NCBI GenBank assembly: GCA_045629585.1
Contig: JAZQRM010000092.1
Location: 4,054 to 68,053, forward strand
Direction: 5' to 3'
From: Taishania sp045629585
GTDB taxonomy: Bacteria > Bacteroidota > Bacteroidia > Flavobacteriales_D > Crocinitomicaceae
Length of the DNA stretch: 64,000 bases
Part shown: positions 1 to 7,988 of the stretch, piece after piece
Position numbering within the stretch: position 1 is the stretch's first letter
Layout of the letters: each line of letters starts with the position of its first letter
The notes under the pieces: model-generated
Told to the model about the DNA's origin: nothing
Seen by the model: only the letters and a program-made list of their open reading frames with translations
Databases searched by the model: none
Program-made: the position numbers and the translations under genes

Positions 1-1538
1 TTGACATTGCAAATATCCACATCAATCCCCTGATTTTCTTTTATCAAACGAACGGCATCATTTATATGTCCAATTCCTCGCTGACTTAAAATATCAAATT
101 TCTCTAACCCAATCGCCTCTGCGTCATGCATATTAATCTGTACCGTTGGATATCCCTTGGGATAAAGTTCAACAACAGAAAAATGGCTAATCGGTTCCTC
201 CGATATCAATACACCACACGAATGCATACTCCTTTGGTTCGGAAAATGATGAAGCATTCCTACATATTGATGAATTTGCTTTACCACCGAATTGAGATCA
301 TGCTGATCGGGTTTGGTCTTTGCTAAAACGTCCAGTTCTTCCTTCGGTAGTCCAAACACTTTACCGATTTCCCGAAATTGAGAACGGTACTTAAACTCGA
401 CTGTTGTACCACAAAATGCAACATGTTCCCGACCATATTTACTAAAGATATAATCCAAAATAGTATCTCTATCCTTCCAACTCCAATCGATATCAAAATC
501 TGGCGGTGAACTACGATCCGGATTCAAAAAACGCTCAAAATAGAGATTCAACTCAATTGGACAAATATCTGTAATTCCCAAACAAAAACTCACAATACTA
601 TTGGCGCCACTTCCTCTCCCAACGTGAATAAACCCTTGGCTTTTACTATATCGAATGATATCCCACGTAATCAAAAAATAACCACAAAACCCTAAATCAT
701 CTATGACTCTTAATTCTTTCTCAATTCTTCTTACGGCTTCTTCTTGCTGCGCTTCATTTGGATAACGTACTGGAAGTCCTTCGTAAGCTAAATGAGTCAA
801 TAATGCTAAATCCGTCTGCTTATTTTTGGTAAAATTCCGTTTATTCCTTAAAACCTTAAAGTCAAAGTCAAACGAGCATTCCTCCATCAATTGTTCCGTT
901 TTTCGAAGTAATAATGGATGATCTTTAAATAAATGACGTAATTCTTTCAAAGGAAGCAATACATCTGAAGGAGCACCACACTCGTCAGCGGGCAATTTAG
1001 TACCCAAGACATTTTTGTCCACCGCTCTTAAAATCCGATGTAAATTATAATCTTGTTTATTCTCAAAAGTGACCGTATGCAAAGCAATCATTTGGGTTAA
1101 ATAAGACCTATTTTTTAAAGAAATTAGCTGAGATAATTCATCTGCGCGAACACCTATAAACTCATCGGTTTTCAATTCCTTCGGATGATGATTTAACGGA
1201 TAAACAACCAATACATCTGTAAAATCTGGAGCAAAATCGGGTAATTCCTCTTGAGTTAGATTATGATTGGACAAGAAAGTACACAACTCTCCAAACCCCT
1301 CTACATTTTTTGCAATCCCAATATATTTTAAGACATTATCGACCCGAAACTCAATCCCAACGACAGGTTTAATCCCTTCGGATCTACACAATTTGGTAAA
1401 CGCATAAACTCCAGCGCTGGAATTAATATCCGTCAGACAAAGAGCTGAAAATCCGATTTGTTTTGCCTCTGTAACCAATCGCTCCACAGACAAAGTTCCG
1501 TAGCGTAAACTATGGTAAGAATGACAATTCAATAACAT
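1..1538 (-). CDS. Second DNA polymerase III alpha subunit (DnaE-type), C-terminus outside window
   Basis: The first 512 residues are visible; the frame is open to the window edge, so the C-terminal part is missing. The N-terminal PHP domain has decayed metal sites: the usual HxH near the start reads N-C-H (residues 4-6), and the TDHG motif reads TDIN at 36-39. The polymerase palm is intact, with GRGSG near residue 300 and PDFDID near 344, which carries two catalytic aspartates. It starts 12 nt after dinB, so the two should be co-transcribed. Family knowledge: a second DnaE paired with a Y-family polymerase usually serves mutagenic lesion bypass. It lacks the N-terminal exonuclease seen in the replicative DnaE at 48-53 kb. 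The role is inferred from context; the polymerase identity is firm. Confidence 0.9.
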   Translation of the reverse strand, partial: MLLNCHSYHSLRYGTLSVERLVTEAKQIGFSALCLTDINSSAGVYAFTKLCRSEGIKPVVGIEFRVDNVLKYIGIAKNVEGFGELCTFLSNHNLTQEELPDFAPDFTDVLVVYPLNHHPKELKTDEFIGVRADELSQLISLKNRSYLTQMIALHTVTFENKQDYNLHRILRAVDKNVLGTKLPADECGAPSDVLLPLKELRHLFKDHPLLLRKTEQLMEECSFDFDFKVLRNKRNFTKNKQTDLALLTHLAYEGLPVRYPNEAQQEEAVRRIEKELRVIDDLGFCGYFLITWDIIRYSKSQGFIHVGRGSGANSIVSFCLGITDICPIELNLYFERFLNPDRSSPPDFDIDWSWKDRDTILDYIFSKYGREHVAFCGTTVEFKYRSQFREIGKVFGLPKEELDVLAKTKPDQHDLNSVVKQIHQYVGMLHHFPNQRSMHSCGVLISEEPISHFSVVELYPKGYPTVQINMHDAEAIGLEKFDILSQRGIGHINDAVRLIKENQGIDVDICNV

Positions 1539-1550
1539 GAGATAAACAGA

Positions 1551-2690
1551 TTACAAAGTGACACTACGTTTAATTGCATCTTCTCCAAAACGATTCTTAA
1601 TCTTATCAAGGGCTTGGTATAAACGAATTTGTTCAGAAGTATCCTCAAAAAGATTAATCTGATAATTCCCTCTAACTAACCCGGTGAAACTAATACCAAC
1701 CAAACGAATCCGCATACGACGCGTGTACAACCTGTCAAACAACTCTTTAACCGTATCGATAAGCAATTGATCATTAGAGGTGTAATACACTTTATGTTGT
1801 TTACTTTCGGTATCAAAATTATTGTAGCGTATTTTCACCACAACACACGAAGTCAACCAATTCTCTTTTCTCAATTGATAGCCCAATCGCTCCACCATCG
1901 CAGTTAAAATTGCTTTAATTTGATAAATATCAATTGTATCTTGTTCAAATGTCCGTTCGGTCGATAAACTTTTTCGTTCTGAATAAGGTTCTACAGGTGT
2001 AAAATCTATCCCATTAGCTTTTTTCCATAATTCACCTCCTTTTTTACCCATCAGATTCTGTACATATTCCAAAGGCATTTGGGCCAGCGTCTCAATCTTA
2101 CGTACTCCAATTCTAGAAAGTAAGGTAAAGGCTGCGGTTCCTAATTGTGGAATTTTTCGAATAGACAACGGATTTAAAAAAGGCTTCACTTGTTCCCGTT
2201 CTATCTGAATCTTCCCAACGGGTTTTCCTTCTCCTGTCGCTATTTTCGAAACGGTTTTATTAATCGATAAGCCAAAGCTGATTGGCAGTCCAGTTTCTTT
2301 GGTAATACGTTGGGTTAATTCTTGCGTCCATTGATAGTTACCAAAAAAGCGATCCATCCCTGTTATATCCAAATAGAACTCATCAATACTCGCCTTTTCC
2401 ATTACAGGAGCTTGTTCTGAAATAATCTGAGTTACCAATTTAGATTGACTGGAATATAACTCCATATCCCCTTTAATGATTTTTGCTTGTGGACAAAGTC
2501 GCATCGCCATCTTTATAGGCATCGCGCTACGCACCCCAAATACACGTGCCTCATAGGAACATGAAGAAACGACTCCACGATCAGAACTTCCGCCGATTAT
2601 AAGTGGAATTCCATTTAAACTGGAATTTACCAATCGTTCACAGGACACAAAAAATGTATCCAAATCCATATGTACCACCGTTCGTTCCAT
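1551..2690 (-). CDS. dinB: DNA polymerase IV (Y-family DinB)
   Basis: Translesion polymerase of 379 residues from the ATG at 2690; a GTG two codons upstream (2696) is possible but weaker. The catalytic carboxylates are present: Asp9 in MDLDTFF and Asp103-Glu104 in SIDEFYLD. The substrate-steering segment SYEARVFGVRSAMP is typical of active DinB. Near residue 345 the pentapeptide QINLF fits a beta-clamp binding motif. The gene is first in an operon with the second DnaE downstream. Its promoter lies between it and the divergent HTH gene, beside an inverted-repeat operator, which suggests controlled, possibly damage-responsive, expression. That regulation is inference. Confidence 0.95.
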   Translation of the reverse strand: MERTVVHMDLDTFFVSCERLVNSSLNGIPLIIGGSSDRGVVSSCSYEARVFGVRSAMPIKMAMRLCPQAKIIKGDMELYSSQSKLVTQIISEQAPVMEKASIDEFYLDITGMDRFFGNYQWTQELTQRITKETGLPISFGLSINKTVSKIATGEGKPVGKIQIEREQVKPFLNPLSIRKIPQLGTAAFTLLSRIGVRKIETLAQMPLEYVQNLMGKKGGELWKKANGIDFTPVEPYSERKSLSTERTFEQDTIDIYQIKAILTAMVERLGYQLRKENWLTSCVVVKIRYNNFDTESKQHKVYYTSNDQLLIDTVKELFDRLYTRRMRIRLVGISFTGLVRGNYQINLFEDTSEQIRLYQALDKIKNRFGEDAIKRSVTL

Positions 2691-2722
2691 ATCCACAAAA
2701 AAAGCTGCTGATTATTTTTCAA

Positions 2723-2730
2723 CAAAGGTA
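2723..2730 (-). promoter_or_regulatory. Promoter -7 box for dinB-dnaE cassette
   Basis: On the minus strand this reads TACCTTTG, an exact match to the Bacteroidota TAnnTTTG box, 32 nt upstream of the dinB ATG. The left arm of the 2738-2779 inverted repeat falls just upstream, in the spacer between this box and the expected -33 position. No clear -33 TTG was seen. Confidence 0.6.
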
Positions 2731-2737
2731 GATTTGT

Positions 2738-2779
2738 TTGATTAGATTTTAATAACTTTGTTGATTGTAATCTAATCAA
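2738..2779. promoter_or_regulatory. Perfect 11-bp inverted repeat, probable shared operator
   Basis: Left arm TTGATTAGATT (2738-2748) and right arm AATCTAATCAA (2769-2779) are perfect reverse complements separated by 20 nt. The left arm lies in the spacer of both divergent promoters, and the right arm ends one base before the ATG of the HTH gene. A further TTGATT at 2761-2766 pairs with the AATCAA of the right arm, giving a second nested site. The position suits binding by the HTH protein encoded next to it; that is inference. Confidence 0.65.
2753..2760 (+). promoter_or_regulatory. Promoter -7 box for HTH regulator gene
   Basis: TAACTTTG matches TAnnTTTG exactly. Transcription would begin near 2764, giving a leader of about 17 nt that contains the right operator arm. 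Confidence 0.55.
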
Positions 2780-2780
2780 C

Positions 2781-2996
2781 ATGTCAAGATTGTCTGAAAA
2801 TATGAAATTAATACGTTTGCGTGCTGAGCTGTCACAAAGTCAACTCGCCAAGGAATTATGCGTATCTCGTAATCAAATCAACAATTATGAGAATGCAATA
2901 TCCCTCCCTTCTGTTGAATGGTTATCAAAATTTTGCATCTATTTTAATGTGAGCATGGATGAAATTGTTGGTTTACACCAAAAAACTGATTTATAA
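2781..2996 (+). CDS. Small XRE-family HTH regulator (71 aa)
   Basis: A single Cro/C1-type helix-turn-helix fills nearly the whole protein: helices around residues 7-17, 18-25 (SQSQLAKE) and 29-37 (SRNQINNYE). There is no peptidase S24 (LexA-like) domain, so RecA-stimulated self-cleavage is not possible by the usual route. It is divergent from dinB and the second dnaE and shares an inverted-repeat operator with them. From family knowledge, many Bacteroidota carry an S24-containing regulator beside this polymerase pair, so this may be a shortened or replaced version. It is probably an autoregulated repressor; a truncated LexA relative cannot be excluded. Confidence 0.8.
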   Translation: MSRLSENMKLIRLRAELSQSQLAKELCVSRNQINNYENAISLPSVEWLSKFCIYFNVSMDEIVGLHQKTDL

Positions 2997-3087
2997 ATGT
3001 AGATTGGAAATTAGAATACCAATAGAACAAAATGAGAAGAATGGATTTACGTTCAGAAAAGTTGGCTATATTAAGAAGATTTAAAAT

Positions 3088-3185
3088 GCATGAGGGATAG
3101 CAGCGGCATCCTCTCCCCAACTTCACTTGGGGAGAGATAAAGCGAATAGCCCGACCTAAAGTTCCGCAGGAACGACAGGACATGC
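3088..3185. other. Structured intergenic element (three-stem fold)
   Basis: An outer pairing GCATG/CATGC (3088-3092 with 3181-3185) encloses a perfect 10-bp hairpin, CTCTCCCCAA/TTGGGGAGAG (3111-3120 with 3127-3136), and a short GTTCC/GGAAC hairpin (3161-3165 with 3169-3173). The stretch is more GC-rich than its surroundings. I recall similar strings (GGGATAGCAGCGGCATCC, AGCCCGACC) in other Bacteroidota intergenic regions, but that is memory, not a search. Only short chance reading frames cross it. Function unknown; it could be a dispersed repeat or an RNA. Confidence 0.45.
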
Positions 3186-3188
3186 CCT

Positions 3189-3210
3189 AAAAAAAGCCCC
3201 TTTCGGAGCT
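3189..3210 (-). terminator. Terminator of the sugar dehydrogenase gene
   Basis: On the minus strand, stem AGCTCC/GGGGCT with a GAAA loop is followed by a run of Ts, just past the stop at 3215. Confidence 0.7.
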
Positions 3211-3214
3211 CTTT

Positions 3215-4558
3215 CTATTGTAATATTATTTTTATGGTTTTCTGACGACCTTCTAATTCACAACTGATCAAATAATATCCTTTATCAAGAGAAGTAAGAT
3301 CCAAGCGTAAGGGAGAGTCCAACTGTAAAACCAAGCGTCCTTCTAAATCAAAAACATTTGCTTTATCTAACTTATGATTGGTTTTGAATTCAACAATTCC
3401 GTTTGAAGGATTTGGAAATAATTCAAAATCTAAATCTTCTACTACACTTGTTGCAGCATAAGGATACGTTAATTTGAAGATACGCCCATTATTACGTCCC
3501 GCAACGTATAATTCACCTTGATAATCTTCTCCAAACGTTGCAAAACCACCGCTAAACCCCGTATTGATTTGTACATCATACGTTTCTGTATTTAATGCAT
3601 AAATCGCATTTGAACAATAGTCAGAAAAGAAATAAGTTCCATTTATACTTGGGGAAGCTACGCCTCTATACACATATCCACCCGTTATTGAACAAGCTGT
3701 AACTGAGTTTGCATAAACATGTACTGGTGAAATAAACGAGGCGTTGGGTTGACAGCCATTCATATTATATTCTACATCCCCTTCATAACATCTCCATCCA
3801 AAGTTACTACCTCCAATAGTTGCATCCCAACGATTCACTTCTTCCCACGCATTTTGCCCGACATCCGCAATCCAGATGTCATTAGTCGAATAATCAAAGG
3901 AAAACTTCCACGGATTACGTAACCCGATATAATAGATCTCAGGTTCAATTCCAGCTTCATCTAAAAATGGATTATCATCTGGTATACTATAAGGTAATTG
4001 ATCGACATTTACACGCAACATTTTACCCAAAAGAGAGCCGCTATTTTGTGCATAATTATTAGGATCTCCACCACTTCCTCCGTCTCCCATTCCAATATAC
4101 AGCATACCATCTAGTCCAAATCGGATGCATCCACCATTATGATTATTGTAGGGTTGAGCGATGGTCATCACAATTTCGCCTTGTGTAACGGCAATGTTTG
4201 GGTCGGAAGTACTGACTTGATAACGGGCTATAACCGTATTTCCATCAGAATCAATATAATTCAAGAAGAAATAACCATTTGAAGTATAATTTGGATGAAA
4301 AGCCATACCCAACAAGCCTCTTTCTCCACTATTTGTTACCAAAGAAGAAATCGACAAAAATGGATCGGCCAAAATCGTTCCATCGGATTGTAGTATACGA
4401 ATTAATCCATTTTGTTGCGCTACAAACAACCGACTATCCCCACAATTAACAATCTCTACAGGCTGACTAAAACCGGTAGCAAATGGAGATAACACCACTG
4501 TTTGTCCTAAAAGGAAATAGGAGCCACAGAAGAAAAACAAGCAATATAATAGTCTCAT
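3215..4558 (-). CDS. Secreted PQQ-type sugar dehydrogenase with type IX sorting tail
   Basis: 447 residues. A signal peptide (about residues 1-19, ending LLGQ) precedes a six-bladed propeller of the glucose/sorbosone dehydrogenase family, with motifs HNGGCIRFG, MLYIGMGDGG, LRNPWKFSFD and DVGQNAWEEVN. The last 70 residues (FELFPNPSNG... to the KTIKIILQ end) form a type A sorting domain for the type IX system, so the enzyme should be exported and anchored or released at the cell surface. Relatives oxidise sugars with PQQ, but the true substrate is unknown. It stands alone with its own terminator. The cargo status fits the PorU/PorV genes 5-10 kb away. Confidence 0.88.
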   Translation of the reverse strand: MRLLYCLFFFCGSYFLLGQTVVLSPFATGFSQPVEIVNCGDSRLFVAQQNGLIRILQSDGTILADPFLSISSLVTNSGERGLLGMAFHPNYTSNGYFFLNYIDSDGNTVIARYQVSTSDPNIAVTQGEIVMTIAQPYNNHNGGCIRFGLDGMLYIGMGDGGSGGDPNNYAQNSGSLLGKMLRVNVDQLPYSIPDDNPFLDEAGIEPEIYYIGLRNPWKFSFDYSTNDIWIADVGQNAWEEVNRWDATIGGSNFGWRCYEGDVEYNMNGCQPNASFISPVHVYANSVTACSITGGYVYRGVASPSINGTYFFSDYCSNAIYALNTETYDVQINTGFSGGFATFGEDYQGELYVAGRNNGRIFKLTYPYAATSVVEDLDFELFPNPSNGIVEFKTNHKLDKANVFDLEGRLVLQLDSPLRLDLTSLDKGYYLISCELEGRQKTIKIILQ

Positions 4559-4594
4559 AAGTAACTGATTAGTTGAATAATATACAAATAAAAA

Positions 4595-4648
4595 ACTAAA
4601 AAAGCGTATAAAAATCTGATTTAATGACTTTTATACGCTTAAAAAAAA
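4595..4648 (-). terminator. Terminator of the dicarboxylate symporter gene
   Basis: Perfect 12-bp stem AAGCGTATAAAA/TTTTATACGCTT (4602-4613 with 4629-4640), with a T-rich tail on the minus strand downstream of the stop at 4674. Confidence 0.8.
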
Positions 4649-4673
4649 TTACTTATTGAAAGGAAAATGCTGA

Positions 4674-5939
4674 TCAATGTCCCAAATCAGGCATTTCCAT
4701 ATCGTCTGGAATATTGTCTCCTTCCCATTTATCTACAGCTGCAATTGCCAATGAATTACCTAATACATTGGTCATACTACGTGCCATATCACAAAAGTGG
4801 TCAATTGGTAAAATCAATAAAATACCTTCTGGTGGAATTCCAAACATGGAACAAGTTGCCACAACAACAATTAATGATGCTCGTGGAACACCTGCAACAC
4901 CTTTACTGGTTAGTAGCAAAACCAATAACATGGTCAATTGTTGCTCTAAAGGCATATCAATACCATAAACCTGTGCAATAAATATAGATGCAAAAGTCAT
5001 GTACATCATTGATCCATCCAAGTTGAAAGAATAACCAAGTGGTAAAGTAAAAGAAACAATCTTCTTATTACATCCAAAATCTTCAAGTTCTTGAACTAAT
5101 TTAGGGAAAACAGCTTCACTAGATGTTGTTGAAAATGCAATTAATAAAGGACTTTGAATACGTTTTAAAAGCTCTTTCATACGAGCGGAACCTAAAATAA
5201 AGAATCCAACTGCGATTAACAAGGAACATAGCACTGCTATCCCGATTACAAACGCTAGTAAATATTTAGCATAAACTCCAAAAATCTGGAATCCATATTT
5301 AGCGACAGCACTGGCAACAGATCCTAAAACACCAAGTGGAGCAAACCACATGATATATCCCACCATTTTAAGTACAACATGTGCTATCGTATCAAACAAT
5401 TTAATTACAGGCTCACCAGTCTTACCCATCGTGGAAAGTGCAATCCCAAAGAAAATAGAGAAAACTACGATCTGCAAAATTTCATTCGTTGAAAAAGCCT
5501 CAAAAACAGATTTTGGAATCATGTGCTTCACAAAGTGTTCCAATGAGAAACTAGAAGTATTATTCATTAAATCAGCCGCAGCAGATGCATCGGCAGCAAT
5601 TCCAATATCAACACCTACACCTGGTTTTAACCAATTGACCAAAACCATTCCAATTAAAAGTGAGATTATAGAGGCAGAAAAAAACCAAATCAAAGCTTTA
5701 CCTCCCACGCGTCCTACCAACTTTATATCCCCCATCTTGGCAATTCCAACTACTAAGGTGGTAAAAACCAAAGGCGCAATAATCATCTGTACCAAACGAA
5801 TAAATATTGTTCCTAATAAACTAATATTAGTTGCAAAACTACCTGCTGAATCGGGATATTGATAATAGATAAAACCACCTAACAAAACTCCTATAATAAG
5901 AGCAAAAATTATGGCAAAGAAGAGTTTATTATTTTTCAT
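4674..5939 (-). CDS. Dicarboxylate/amino acid:cation symporter (GltP/DctA family)
   Basis: 421 residues from the ATG at 5939; an in-frame TTG at 5948 is less likely. Inner-membrane sodium- or proton-coupled carrier of glutamate, aspartate or C4-dicarboxylates. Family marks are the serine-rich re-entrant loop (AFSTTSSEAV) and the cation/substrate motif FNLDGS in the C-terminal half, with many hydrophobic segments throughout. Length is normal for the family. A strong terminator follows the gene. The sequence alone does not separate glutamate from succinate specificity. Confidence 0.9.
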   Translation of the reverse strand: MKNNKLFFAIIFALIIGVLLGGFIYYQYPDSAGSFATNISLLGTIFIRLVQMIIAPLVFTTLVVGIAKMGDIKLVGRVGGKALIWFFSASIISLLIGMVLVNWLKPGVGVDIGIAADASAAADLMNNTSSFSLEHFVKHMIPKSVFEAFSTNEILQIVVFSIFFGIALSTMGKTGEPVIKLFDTIAHVVLKMVGYIMWFAPLGVLGSVASAVAKYGFQIFGVYAKYLLAFVIGIAVLCSLLIAVGFFILGSARMKELLKRIQSPLLIAFSTTSSEAVFPKLVQELEDFGCNKKIVSFTLPLGYSFNLDGSMMYMTFASIFIAQVYGIDMPLEQQLTMLLVLLLTSKGVAGVPRASLIVVVATCSMFGIPPEGILLILPIDHFCDMARSMTNVLGNSLAIAAVDKWEGDNIPDDMEMPDLGH

Positions 5940-5994
5940 AAAGTTCAAATCTGAAGTGTGAAATTAACTATAATTTAGTGTTAATTTTGATTTT

Positions 5995-6028
5995 TTTGAT
6001 TAATCAGTTCTAAAAAAAAATACTTTTG
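5995..6028 (+). promoter_or_regulatory. Promoter of the small barrel protein
   Basis: TTTG (5995-5998), a 22-nt spacer, then TACTTTTG (6021-6028), a full Bacteroidota-type promoter ending 22 nt before the ATG at 6051. Confidence 0.6.
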
Positions 6029-6050
6029 CGGTGAATAAATCAATTTACAA

Positions 6051-6662
6051 ATGCGTTATATCATTGTCTTAATCGCTATTATTGTTTCCTTCGGAACTTA
6101 TTCTCAAGAGAAACCAAACAAATCAAGAATTGGACTGGCGGGTTCTGCTTATTTAAACATGGATAAAATCTATAAGTCAAATAGCCAATATTTTGAATTA
6201 AACTATGACTATCAAATCAACGATCGTGTAAGAATTGGGGTTGGACTAGACTACAATTTAACGAATCGTAACTTAGATGGTGCCATCATAGGTATGGATT
6301 CAACCATGAATATTGAAATCAACCGTTCTGGAGTTGGAGCTCAAGTTTATTTTGACTACTTCATCATTACAAAATCAAAATGGGATTTGTATGCGCGTAT
6401 TGGTTTAGGTGTAAATGTACCTTTAAACCAAGTAACAACAGAAACCTATTTCTACCAAGAAAGACAAACACAAGAAATTGAATTCAATACGGAATTAGAT
6501 ACTTGGAAAAATCCGGTTCGTTATACATTAGGAATTGGTGGTGAATATAAAATCAAAGATTACTTAGCGATAGGATTGGAAGTTAATTACCGTTCCTTTG
6601 GACTAGGAATTAATACAACAAATGGATTTGGAGCGAAATTAGGAGTAAGCTATAAATTCTAA
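6051..6662 (+). CDS. Outer-membrane beta-barrel protein (porin-family-like)
   Basis: 203 residues with a signal peptide (MRYIIVLIAIIVSFGTYSQ) and then alternating polar/hydrophobic strands typical of an eight-stranded barrel. It ends in an aromatic residue (SYKF), as outer-membrane barrels do. No catalytic motif was recognised. It has its own promoter and a strong terminator, so it is monocistronic. It most resembles the generic OmpW/OmpX-like barrel families of Flavobacteriales; function cannot be named. Confidence 0.75.
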   Translation: MRYIIVLIAIIVSFGTYSQEKPNKSRIGLAGSAYLNMDKIYKSNSQYFELNYDYQINDRVRIGVGLDYNLTNRNLDGAIIGMDSTMNIEINRSGVGAQVYFDYFIITKSKWDLYARIGLGVNVPLNQVTTETYFYQERQTQEIEFNTELDTWKNPVRYTLGIGGEYKIKDYLAIGLEVNYRSFGLGINTTNGFGAKLGVSYKF

Positions 6663-6679
6663 TAAAACGATAATAAAAT

Positions 6680-6707
6680 AAAAAGGGAGGCAAATGTCTC
6701 CCTTTTT
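6680..6707. terminator. Bidirectional terminator
   Basis: Perfect stem AAAAAGGGAG/CTCCCTTTTT with an 8-nt loop, between two convergent genes. Confidence 0.9.
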
Positions 6708-6726
6708 ATTTGCAGTATAATCGCTA

Positions 6727-7290
6727 TTATTTCTTAACGTATTGTGTCAAAATTACAATCGATTGACCGTTTATTTTACCTTCAATTTGTTCCACATTAT
6801 CATGTACTAATCGAATATTACGAACAGCTGTTCCTCGTTTAGCAGTAAAAGTAGCTCCTTTAACATCCAAATCTTTAATCAAGACAACTGAATCACCACT
6901 CTCTAAAATAGCACCATTCGAATCACGATGTTTTGGCGCATCTTCATCAACTATACCACTATTTGCCCAAGCTAACGCTTCTTCCTCCAAATACATCATA
7001 TCCAAAAGGTCATTTGGCCACCCTTCTGCCTTTAACTGATATAACAGACGATATGCGACAACTTTTACAGCATCATTTTCATTCCATATAGCATCATTTA
7101 AACAACGCCAGTGATTTATATTGTCTTTAGGAGAGTCAATCGAAGATTGGCAAGTTGTACAAATATGTACACACTCATCCGTATATTGACCTAATTTAGG
7201 AGCAACTACATATACATAAGAACCTGGATTAACTGCGCATAACTCACAATTCCCACCACTTCTAACTGATAATTCTTTCTCTACACTCAT
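6727..7290 (-). CDS. PhnA-domain protein (YjdM-like, zinc ribbon)
   Basis: 187 residues. A C-x2-C pair near residues 15-18 and a second one in VHICTTCQ form an N-terminal zinc ribbon. The C-terminal third is the PhnA domain (DSNGAILESGDSVVLIKDL... KGTAVRNIRLV), an SH3-like barrel. The name comes from the old alkylphosphonate label, but members have no proven role in phosphonate breakdown and no phn genes lie nearby. A TACCTTTG box sits 17 nt before the ATG. Function is essentially unknown. Confidence 0.85.
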   Translation of the reverse strand: MSVEKELSVRSGGNCELCAVNPGSYVYVVAPKLGQYTDECVHICTTCQSSIDSPKDNINHWRCLNDAIWNENDAVKVVAYRLLYQLKAEGWPNDLLDMMYLEEEALAWANSGIVDEDAPKHRDSNGAILESGDSVVLIKDLDVKGATFTAKRGTAVRNIRLVHDNVEQIEGKINGQSIVILTQYVKK

Positions 7291-7306
7291 TTTATTTCCC
7301 TTTTTA

Positions 7307-7314
7307 CAAAGGTA
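7307..7314 (-). promoter_or_regulatory. Promoter -7 box of the PhnA-domain gene
   Basis: Reads TACCTTTG on the minus strand in the 32-bp gap after the response-regulator gene, so the PhnA gene can be transcribed on its own. Confidence 0.5.
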
Positions 7315-7322
7315 ACCATATT

Positions 7323-7973
7323 TTATACCTTATACAATCCATTTCTAATAGCAAACACGACAATGCCAGCTGTATTTTTTGTGAAGGTTTTCTTTCCAAT
7401 ATTCTTTCGATGTACTTCAACTGTCCTAATACTAATATCCAACTCCAATGCTATTTCTTTATTCGTAAAACCATCACAAACCATACGAATAATTTCTAAT
7501 TCACGACCTGTTAATTGCTTCAAAACGCCACGAGGTATCACATCATTTTGAGTTAAAATAGAATGCACCATCTTTTTAGTTGTGGCATCAGGAAAGAAAA
7601 ATCCCTTTTCGGCACAAGCAGAAATCCCTGAAACCATCTCATTCCCTGAAAAACCTTCAAAAAGCAATCCTTTCACCCCATACTGAAGATATAACTGATC
7701 CAAATTTGGATTTATTCCATACACAAAAACAGGAACTGCGGATAGATTGCAGTCTACCTCCATCTTTTTAATGATCGCGGTCAAAAAATCGGTTTCAAAA
7801 CTACCATCCATTAACAAAAGATCAAATGAATCATTAGTAATCGAGGTGATCCGATCGGAAGAAATATCAAACTTTGTTGCGGAAATAGCTCTTTCTCCTT
7901 CAATATGCTTCTGGTCGATAAGAGTTATAATATCTTCTTGGTTCTCTATAACCGCGACTTTAAATAAATCCAT
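7323..7973 (-). CDS. Atypical response regulator, LuxR/NarL-type DNA-binding
   Basis: 216 residues. The C-terminal LuxR-type HTH is clear (LTGRELEIIRMVCDGFTNKE, then SIRTVEVHRKNI). The N-terminal receiver is poor: the usual acidic pair is Glu10-Asn11, Asp56 (LLLMDGS) is kept at the phosphoacceptor position, the Thr/Ser position reads Tyr (VFVYG), and the conserved Lys position reads Glu (LLFEGF). Phospho-switching is therefore doubtful. The kinase-like gene lies 15 nt upstream, so both should be one transcript. It probably binds DNA without classical activation; targets are unknown. Confidence 0.8.
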   Translation of the reverse strand: MDLFKVAVIENQEDIITLIDQKHIEGERAISATKFDISSDRITSITNDSFDLLLMDGSFETDFLTAIIKKMEVDCNLSAVPVFVYGINPNLDQLYLQYGVKGLLFEGFSGNEMVSGISACAEKGFFFPDATTKKMVHSILTQNDVIPRGVLKQLTGRELEIIRMVCDGFTNKEIALELDISIRTVEVHRKNIGKKTFTKNTAGIVVFAIRNGLYKV

Positions 7974-7988
7974 AAATTAAAATAGTTA

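Noticed and set aside
1..2996. HTH gene as the antitoxin of a toxin-antitoxin pair
   Set aside because: No small toxin-like partner lies next to it. The neighbours are polymerases, and the operator layout fits a repressor.
2944..3183. 79-codon minus-strand ORF beside the HTH gene
   Set aside because: It overlaps the HTH gene and the structured element, and its Cys/Arg-rich composition looks random. It is most likely a shadow of the palindromic element.
5350..5862. 170-codon plus-strand ORF inside the symporter gene
   Set aside because: It mirrors the codon bias of the opposite strand and shows no domain or plausible start context.
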